DNA from: Giesbergeria sp.
GTDB taxonomy: Bacteria; Pseudomonadota; Gammaproteobacteria; Burkholderiales; Burkholderiaceae_C
Reading direction: 5' to 3'
Assembly (NCBI GenBank): GCA_023150295.1
Contig: JAKLLE010000011.1
Coordinates: 1-64,000 of the forward strand
Length of the DNA stretch: 64,000 bases
The position numbers and the translations under genes are program-made. Shown here piece by piece: positions 57,809-64,000 of this stretch (within the stretch, counting starts at the first letter, position 1; each line of letters opens with the position of its first letter). The notes beneath the pieces were generated by a model that saw only the letters and a program-made list of their open reading frames with translations, was not told the origin of the DNA and did no database searches.

Positions 57809-58027
57809 ATGGGCAACAGGGCTCGCCTCATCGTGACGCCAGGGGGGCCTTGGCGTCTGTACACCCACCCGCTGGCCGGGTGGGAAATGCTTGGCACCGT
57901 CCAGCGCGGCATGGATATTGGCGCGCTGGCCCGCTCGCCATCTGGCATCCTTGCGCAAGTCAACGCCGGTGCCACCCGGTCACTTGACCAGCGTAAAGCC
58001 AGCGCAGCCATGGCGCCAGCAGAATGA
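57809..58027 (+). CDS. 72-aa protein paired with the downstream HTH gene
   Basis: MGNRARLIVTPGGPWRLYTHPLAGWEMLGTVQRGMDIGALARSPSGILAQVNAGATRSLDQRKASAAM; ATGA overlap. Confidence 0.65.
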   Translation: MGNRARLIVTPGGPWRLYTHPLAGWEMLGTVQRGMDIGALARSPSGILAQVNAGATRSLDQRKASAAMAPAE

Positions 58028-58254
58028 CCCCCTCCGACCTGCGCGCCTGGCAGGCCCACATGGGCCTGACATACGACACCGCCGCCCAAGCCCTGGGCGT
58101 GAGCCGGGCAACATACGCCGAGTGGCTCGCGGGCAAAAGCCGCACCACGGGCAAGCCCGTCACGCCCAGCCGCACTGTCGCGCTGGCCTGCGCAGCTCTG
58201 GCTGCGGGGCTGGAGCCGTGGGGAGATTCGGGGGACTCGGCCGCGCTGGCCTGA
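58024..58254 (+). CDS. Helix-turn-helix protein
   Basis: LRAWQAHMGLTYDTAAQALGVSRATYAEWLAGKSRTTGKPVTPSRTVALACAALAAGL. Confidence 0.8.
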   Translation: MTPSDLRAWQAHMGLTYDTAAQALGVSRATYAEWLAGKSRTTGKPVTPSRTVALACAALAAGLEPWGDSGDSAALA

Positions 58255-58381
58255 GCATTACAGTGCAGTATGTGTCGGAACGGACGGCATCCAGTCAATT
58301 AAAATCAATCACTTACCAGCGGCTGCAAAACTACGAACCAAGGGGTCGTGGGTTCGATTCCTGCCAGCCGCACCAACAGGT

Positions 58382-58416
58382 AAGCCCTGAGTCTGAAAAG
58401 ACTCAGGGCTTTTTCC
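58382..58416 (+). terminator. Host terminator beyond attR
   Basis: AAGCCCTGAGTC-TGAAAA-GACTCAGGGCTTTTT. Confidence 0.85.
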
Positions 58417-58450
58417 TTTGGAATTTCCCAGAGCCACTATCGTCATCACC

Positions 58451-59005
58451 ATGAGCAAGGCTTTCACCAAGGAAACTGACCACGACGAGGACGACGGCCC
58501 GGCATTGCCGCCGATCCCCGCCGGGGGCAAGAACTACATCACGCCCCAGGGCTATGCGCGTCTGCGCGCCGAGCTGCTGCAATTGATGGACGAGGAGCGT
58601 CCCCGTGTGGTCGAGGTGGTGCATTGGGCTGCGAGCAATGGGGACCGGTCGGAGAACGGCGACTATCTGTACGGCAAGAAGCGCTTGCGCGAGATCGATC
58701 GCCGCATCCGTTTTTTGACCAAGCGGCTGGAGATTGCCGAGGTGGTCGATCCGTCGCTGCATGCTGGCAGCGACCAGGTCTTTTTTGGCGCCACGGTGCG
58801 CTATGTGGATGACCTGGGCGAGGAGCGCTGCATCACCATCATGGGCATTGACGAAGCCGACAGCAGCCAGGGGCAGGTGAGCTGGGTGGCGCCGGTGGCG
58901 CGCGCCCTGCTCAAGGCACGTGTGGGTGATGAGGTGGCCTTGCCCACGCCCTCGGGCGTGCGCCAGTTGGAGGTGGTGGAAGTGCGCTACCCGCAGCCTG
59001 GCTGA
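58451..59005 (+). CDS. greB: Transcription elongation factor GreB
   Basis: NYITPQGYARLRAELLQLMDEERPRVVEVVHWAASNGDRSENGDYLYGKKRLREIDRRIRFL. Confidence 0.95.
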   Translation: MSKAFTKETDHDEDDGPALPPIPAGGKNYITPQGYARLRAELLQLMDEERPRVVEVVHWAASNGDRSENGDYLYGKKRLREIDRRIRFLTKRLEIAEVVDPSLHAGSDQVFFGATVRYVDDLGEERCITIMGIDEADSSQGQVSWVAPVARALLKARVGDEVALPTPSGVRQLEVVEVRYPQPG

Positions 59006-59023
59006 GGCGCGGTCAGCGGCGCA

Positions 59024-61276
59024 TCATGGCTGGGGCATGGCGCGCACCGCACGCAGCACGTCTGCGGTGCGGCGCAGGTTGCGCAGTGCGGTTTCCAGGT
59101 GCTGGAGGTCGTGCACGGCAATGCTGAAGCGCAGGTCTATGGTGTCCATGGCCGTTTGTTCGTCCATGTCCACATGGGTGATGTCCGCCTCAGAGCGTGC
59201 CAGGTTGGCGGCAATGCGTGCCAGGGTGCCTTTGCCGTTGCGTGCCGTGACGACGATGCGTGCTTCAAAGGGCCGGGTGGGCTCTTCGGACCAGTCCACG
59301 GCGATGAAGCGCTCGCTGTCCTTGTGCTGCAGGCGCTGAGCGACGGCGCATTGGCTGGAGTGCACCACCAGCCCCTCGCCGCGCCCCAGGTAGCCCATGA
59401 TGGGTTCGCCAGGTACCGGGCGGCAGCAGGCAGCGTATTGCACCGATGCGCCTTCGCTACCGTCCAGCGTCACGCCACCTTGCGAGACGGTTTCGTGCGA
59501 GGTGTAGCGCTCCCGGGTCATCAGCAGCGCATCGGGTTTGTGGCCGTGTTCGGTCATCAGTACCACGAGCCGTTTGGCGACGATACTGGCAATGCGTTTG
59601 CCCAGGCCGATGTCGGTCAGCAACTCGCTGCGGGAGCGGTTGCCGGTAAAGCGCAGCAGCCTTTCCCAGATTTGCTGGTGGCCGTCGTCCTGCGCGGGCA
59701 GTTGCTGCATGCCTTCGGAGCGCAGGGCCTGGGACAGCAGTTTTTCGCCCAGGTTTTCGGATTCGGTCTGCGCCAGGGTTTTGAGGTGGTGCCGAATCTT
59801 GGATCGGGCACGGCCCGTGCGTACAAAGCCCAGCCAGGCGGGGTTGGGCGTGGCGGTGGGGTCGGTGATGATCTCCACCACGTCGCCGTTCTTGAGTTCG
59901 GTGCGCAGCGGCACTTGTTCGTTGTTGATGCGTGCGCCTGCCGTGTGGCTGCCCACGTTGCTGTGGATGGCAAAGGCAAAGTCCACCGCCGTGGCGCCCC
60001 GGGGCAGAGCCAGGATTTGGCTTTTGGGGGTGAAGACGTACACCGCATCAGGGAACAGGTCCACCTTGACGTGGTCCCAGAACTCGGCCGCGTCGCGGGT
60101 TTCGTTCTGGATGTCGAGCAAGGACTGCAGCCACTTGGTGCCCAGGCGCTCGGCGGCGGCGCCGTCGGCATCCTGGGCCTTGTACAGCCAGTGGGCGGCC
60201 ACGCCCGCTTCGGCCACAAGGTGCATTTCCTCGGTGCGCATCTGGAACTCAACGTTCACCCCCGAGGGGCCTACCAGCGTGGTGTGCAGCGACTGGTAGC
60301 CGTTGAGCTTGGGGATGGCGATGTGGTCCTTGAACTTGCCGGGCACCGGCTTGTACATCTGGTGCAGCACGCCCAGGGCGGTGTAGCAGTCGGTCACGCT
60401 GGGCACGATCACCCGAAAGCCGTAAATATCGGTCACCTGGGCAAAGCTCAGGTGCTTGAGCACCATCTTCTGGTAGATGGCGTAGAGGGTTTTCTCGCGG
60501 CCTGCCAGGCGCACCGGCATGCCCAGGCGCGAGAAAGCGGCGTCGACATCGGTCTGCACCTTTTTGACCAGGTCACGGCGGCGGTTGCGTGCCTTGCCCA
60601 CGGCCTTGGCCAGTGTGGCGTAGCGCCAGGGGTGCAGGTGGCGGAAGGACAGGTCCTGCAGCTCGCGGTAGGTTTGGTTCAGGCCCAGGCGGTGGGCAAT
60701 CGGCGCGTAGATTTCCAGCGTTTCCGAGGAGATGCGCTGCCATTTGCTGCGCGGCATGTCCGACAGCGTGCGCATGTTGTGCGAGCGATCGGCCAGCTTG
60801 ATCAGGATGACGCGCACATCGCGCGCCATGGCCAGCAGCATTTTTCGGAAGGATTCGGCCTGGTTCTCCTCGCGCGTGTCGAACTGCAGCTTGTCGAGCT
60901 TGGTGAGCCCATCGACCAGTTCGGCCACTGGCGCGCCAAAACGCTCGATCAGATCGACCTTGGTAACGCCGCAGTCCTCCATGGCGTCGTGCAGCAGGGC
61001 GGCCATCAGGGCCTGGGCGTCGAGCTTCCAGGTGGCACACTGTGCGGCCACGGCGATGGGGTGGGTGATGTAGGGCTCCCCGTTCTTGCGCAACTGGCCC
61101 AGATGGGCCTCGTCGGCATAGCGGTAGGCCTGGCGCACTTGCTCGATGCTGGCGCTGTCCAGGTAGTCCAGGTTGTCCGTGAGCGCAGCAAAGCTGGCCG
61201 CAGCGGCGTTGGCGGCCGCCCTGGGCGGGGCACCTGCGGGCTTGGCATGGGCGGAGGGAGTGGCCTGCATTTCCAT
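59024..61276 (-). CDS. spoT: Bifunctional (p)ppGpp synthetase/hydrolase
   Basis: HD domain (ALLHDAMEDCGVT), YQSLHTTLVGPSG, TGS and ACT regions; next to rpoZ. Confidence 0.95.
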   Translation of the reverse strand: MEMQATPSAHAKPAGAPPRAAANAAAASFAALTDNLDYLDSASIEQVRQAYRYADEAHLGQLRKNGEPYITHPIAVAAQCATWKLDAQALMAALLHDAMEDCGVTKVDLIERFGAPVAELVDGLTKLDKLQFDTREENQAESFRKMLLAMARDVRVILIKLADRSHNMRTLSDMPRSKWQRISSETLEIYAPIAHRLGLNQTYRELQDLSFRHLHPWRYATLAKAVGKARNRRRDLVKKVQTDVDAAFSRLGMPVRLAGREKTLYAIYQKMVLKHLSFAQVTDIYGFRVIVPSVTDCYTALGVLHQMYKPVPGKFKDHIAIPKLNGYQSLHTTLVGPSGVNVEFQMRTEEMHLVAEAGVAAHWLYKAQDADGAAAERLGTKWLQSLLDIQNETRDAAEFWDHVKVDLFPDAVYVFTPKSQILALPRGATAVDFAFAIHSNVGSHTAGARINNEQVPLRTELKNGDVVEIITDPTATPNPAWLGFVRTGRARSKIRHHLKTLAQTESENLGEKLLSQALRSEGMQQLPAQDDGHQQIWERLLRFTGNRSRSELLTDIGLGKRIASIVAKRLVVLMTEHGHKPDALLMTRERYTSHETVSQGGVTLDGSEGASVQYAACCRPVPGEPIMGYLGRGEGLVVHSSQCAVAQRLQHKDSERFIAVDWSEEPTRPFEARIVVTARNGKGTLARIAANLARSEADITHVDMDEQTAMDTIDLRFSIAVHDLQHLETALRNLRRTADVLRAVRAMPQP

Positions 61277-61383
61277 TGGTCAAATGTAGCGCGGATGCTT
61301 CCGGGGCGGAGCACAAAAGCCTCTATGGCCCTGATCCATAAAAAAAGCACCGCATAGCGGTGCTCGGCAGGGGCCGGTGCGAA

Positions 61384-61587
61384 TCAGCCCGGTACTTTCT
61401 TGAGCATTTCCAGGCCGACCTTGCCTGCAGCGATTTCGCGCAGGGCCGTGACGGCAGGCTTGTTGCGGCTCTCGATGCGGGGGGCATGGCCATGGCTCAG
61501 CATGCGGGCGCGATAGGTCGCGGCCAGAACGAGCTGAAAACGGTTGGGGATCTGCTCCAGGCAGTCTTCGACGGTGATGCGGGCCAT
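61384..61587 (-). CDS. rpoZ: RNA polymerase omega subunit
   Basis: [28 protein letters not shown]. Confidence 0.96.
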   Translation of the reverse strand: MARITVEDCLEQIPNRFQLVLAATYRARMLSHGHAPRIESRNKPAVTALREIAAGKVGLEMLKKVPG

Positions 61588-61603
61588 GGGGTACTCCGGA
61601 AAA

Positions 61604-62224
61604 TCAGGAAATGTTGAGCGACTGGAACGTCTGGGCACGGGCGCGGCGCTGGGCCGCGTACTTGAGGCGTTGTGCGTGGACGATGGCTTTCATGTCGAAA
61701 AGCGCACGCTCAAACAACTCGTTGATTATAACGAAGTCGAATTTATGCACCTGGGCCATTTCCTCGGCGGCGTTCTTGAGGCGCAGTTCGATGACTTCGG
61801 CGGAGTCCTCGCCCCTGCGCTCCAGGCGCGAGCGCAGTTCTTCCCAGCTGGGCGGCAGGATGAAGATCAGCACGGCATTGGCAAAGGCCTGCTTGACCTG
61901 GAGTGCGCCCTGGTAGTCGATCTCCAGGATCACGTCGTTGCCCTGGGCAATGCGCTCTTCGATGGCCTTTTTGGAGGTGCCGTAGCGTCGCCCGTGCACA
62001 TGGGCCCATTCGACGAAGGCGTTGGAGGCGACCATGGTGTCGAACTCGGCGTCGGAGGCAAAGTAATACTCGCGCCCGTGCTTTTCCTGCCCTCGGGGGG
62101 GGCGCGTGGTGTGCGAAACCGAGGCCCGCACCTGGGAATCGAGTTCCATCAAGGCCTTGACGAGGCTGGATTTTCCGGCGCCGCTGGGGGCTGCAACGAC
62201 AAACAGATTTCCTGGATATTCCAT
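61604..62224 (-). CDS. gmk: Guanylate kinase
   Basis: [21 protein letters not shown]...[20 protein letters not shown]. Confidence 0.96.
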   Translation of the reverse strand: MEYPGNLFVVAAPSGAGKSSLVKALMELDSQVRASVSHTTRPPRGQEKHGREYYFASDAEFDTMVASNAFVEWAHVHGRRYGTSKKAIEERIAQGNDVILEIDYQGALQVKQAFANAVLIFILPPSWEELRSRLERRGEDSAEVIELRLKNAAEEMAQVHKFDFVIINELFERALFDMKAIVHAQRLKYAAQRRARAQTFQSLNIS

Positions 62225-62260
62225 ATCAGTATTGCGCAAGGCGCTATCAAAATAGAAGCA

Positions 62261-63181
62261 TCACTCGATATTCTGCACTTGCTCGCGCATTTGCTCGATC
62301 AGCACTTTCATGTCGACACTGATGCGGGTGAGTTCCAGCGCGGCCGACTTGGAGCCCATGGTGTTGGCTTCGCGGTGCAGCTCCTGGATGAGGAAATCCA
62401 GGCGCTTGCCGATGTCGCCGCCTTTTTTCAGCAGGCGCTCGATTTCGTCCAGGTGGGACTGCAAGCGGGTGATTTCCTCGGCCACATCGATGCGGATGGC
62501 GAAGGCCGTGGCCTCGCTGAGTGCGCGCTCCTGGGCCGCTACGGGGGATGGGCTGGCGCCCTCGGTCAGCCCCATGGCCTCCTGCCAGCGCTCCATGAAC
62601 CGTTGGCGCTGCTGATCCACCAGCCGGGGTACCAGGGGGCCGGCCTGCTGGGCCAGTGCGCGCAGTTGTTCCAGGTGGCCTTTGAGCATGGTGGCCAGGC
62701 GCGCGCCCTCTTGGGCCCGCGCTTTGAGCAGGGCGGCCAGTGCCTGTTCGGCCAGGCTCAGGGCGGTGGGCCCCCAGTCCTCAGAGGCTGGGCCCTGGGT
62801 GCCGCACAGGCGCAGTACGTCGGCGACGGACAGCGGGGTGGCCTGGGGCAGCCAGGACCGGATGGTGTCCTGCGCGGCATTGAGCCGCTGCAGCAGCTGG
62901 GGCGTGGGCGCAGGCACGGCAGCGGCCTCGGTGCTTTCCAGCGTGGCACGCACCTCGACCTTTCCGCGCCGAACGCTCTGGGTCAGCAGCGTGCGCAATG
63001 CGGGCTCCAGCGCGCGCAGTTCGTCTGGCAGGCGGAAGGCCAGATCCAGAAAACGGCTGTTGACCGATCGGATTTCCAGCCCCAGACGGCGCGTGGGGGC
63101 CGTCCGGCCCTCGGCGTCGGGGCTTTCGGCGGTGCCAGCCGCCTGAGCGCTGGCATATCCGGTCATGCTGTAAACTGGCAT
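62261..63181 (-). CDS. yicC: YicC family endoribonuclease-like protein
   Basis: MPVYSMTGYASAQ...EIRSVNSRFLDLAFRLPDEL...GKRLDFLIQELHREANTMGSKS. Confidence 0.93.
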   Translation of the reverse strand: MPVYSMTGYASAQAAGTAESPDAEGRTAPTRRLGLEIRSVNSRFLDLAFRLPDELRALEPALRTLLTQSVRRGKVEVRATLESTEAAAVPAPTPQLLQRLNAAQDTIRSWLPQATPLSVADVLRLCGTQGPASEDWGPTALSLAEQALAALLKARAQEGARLATMLKGHLEQLRALAQQAGPLVPRLVDQQRQRFMERWQEAMGLTEGASPSPVAAQERALSEATAFAIRIDVAEEITRLQSHLDEIERLLKKGGDIGKRLDFLIQELHREANTMGSKSAALELTRISVDMKVLIEQMREQVQNIE

Positions 63182-63256
63182 CGGACTATTGATGGTGGCT
63201 TGCGATCCCCGCGATTATCCGGGTTCTGCCGGGCCCTCCAATCTTCTTCGCAGAAT

Positions 63257-64000
63257 ATGTCAAAAATCAAACCGGCCCCGTTGCCGCCCGATACCGTCAT
63301 AGGTGGGTACCGCGTGATTCGCCGATTGTCTGCGGGTGGCTTTGGTGTGGTCTATCTGGCGCAGGACACCGAAGGCCAGCAAGTGGCCATCAAGGAGTAC
63401 CTCCCGTCCTCGCTGGCCACCCGTGCGCCGGGGGAGCTGCTGCCCAAGGTGCAGCCCGAAAAGCTCTCGCTCTACCGCCTGGGGCTCAAGAGCTTTTTCG
63501 AAGAAGGACGCGCGCTGGCGCAGATCTCGCACGCCTCGGTGGTGAGCGTGCTCAACTTCTTCCGCGAGAACGAAACCGTTTACATGGTGATGAATTACCT
63601 GGAGGGCGCCACACTGCAGGACTACATCATCACGGCGCGCGACCTCAAGGGCCAGAAGGTCTTTCGCGAGTCCACCATCCGCTCGCTGTTCGACGAAGTG
63701 CTGCGCGGCATGCGCATCGTGCACCAGCACAAGATGCTGCACCTGGACATCAAGCCGGCCAACATCTTCATCACCGACGACAACAAGGCCGTGATGATCG
63801 ACTTTGGCGCCGCGCGCGAGGTGCTGTCCAAAGAGGGCAACTTCATCCGCCCCATGTACACGCCCGGCTTTGCCGCGCCCGAGATGTACCGGCGCGACGC
63901 TTCCATGGGACCCTGGACCGATATTTACGCCCTGGGTGCCTGCATTTACGCCTGCATGCAGGGCTACCCGCCCAACGAGGCGTCGCAGCGCCAGGACAAG
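63257..64000 (+). CDS. Serine/threonine protein kinase, truncated by window end
   Basis: YRVIRRLSAGGFGVVYLAQD, VAIKEYLP, LHLDIKPANIFI, IDFGAAR. Confidence 0.92.
   Translation, partial: MSKIKPAPLPPDTVIGGYRVIRRLSAGGFGVVYLAQDTEGQQVAIKEYLPSSLATRAPGELLPKVQPEKLSLYRLGLKSFFEEGRALAQISHASVVSVLNFFRENETVYMVMNYLEGATLQDYIITARDLKGQKVFRESTIRSLFDEVLRGMRIVHQHKMLHLDIKPANIFITDDNKAVMIDFGAAREVLSKEGNFIRPMYTPGFAAPEMYRRDASMGPWTDIYALGACIYACMQGYPPNEASQRQDK

Noticed and set aside
59099-61357. 752-aa plus-strand ORF
   Set aside because: Antisense shadow of spoT.

Overview
GC-rich beta-proteobacterial (Comamonadaceae/Acidovorax-like, inferred from gene content) chromosomal window. Host backbone: a 5'-truncated cpdB-like end, Smr-domain gene, radC, FKBP-type PPIase, ispH, CBS-domain gene, serS and tRNA-Ser(CGA) on the left; greB, spoT/relA, rpoZ, gmk, yicC and a Ser/Thr kinase (cut by the window end) on the right. 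Between them, two elements sit at two neighbouring tRNA genes. (1) A ~7.5 kb integrase island (about 6443-13943) at tRNA-Ser carries a P4-type tyrosine integrase with co-oriented cargo, a DUF1643 gene, an XRE regulator and a probable DNA-methyltransferase remnant. Its right junction contains a 140-bp duplicate of the serS 3' end and a partly deleted tRNA-Ser. (2) A ~44.3 kb lambdoid-type prophage lies between perfect 45-bp repeats of the tRNA-Arg(ACG) 3' end (14032-14076 and 58331-58375). It has integrase, Xis-like and HNH genes, a leftward early operon with a large ParB-like protein, a LexA/CI-type repressor with readable PL/PR-like operators, YdaS/Cro- and CII-like regulators, a DUF1376 replication gene, a GpA-type terminase, a lambda-like head, a long-tailed tail module, a holin-endolysin-like fusion, nested Rz/Rz1, a Dam-type methylase and a right-end HTH cassette. 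Best leads: the odd tRNA-Ser/serS junction and damaged tRNA acceptor stem; the HNH protein with an integrase-like N-terminus beside attL; the matched operator sets at 23.2 and 25.4 kb; the rex-position membrane genes; the attR-proximal HTH cassette; the Cys-repeat island cargo; and a 59-aa antisense membrane ORF missing from the supplied ORF track. Family names come from recognising protein motifs by eye; no database search was run.
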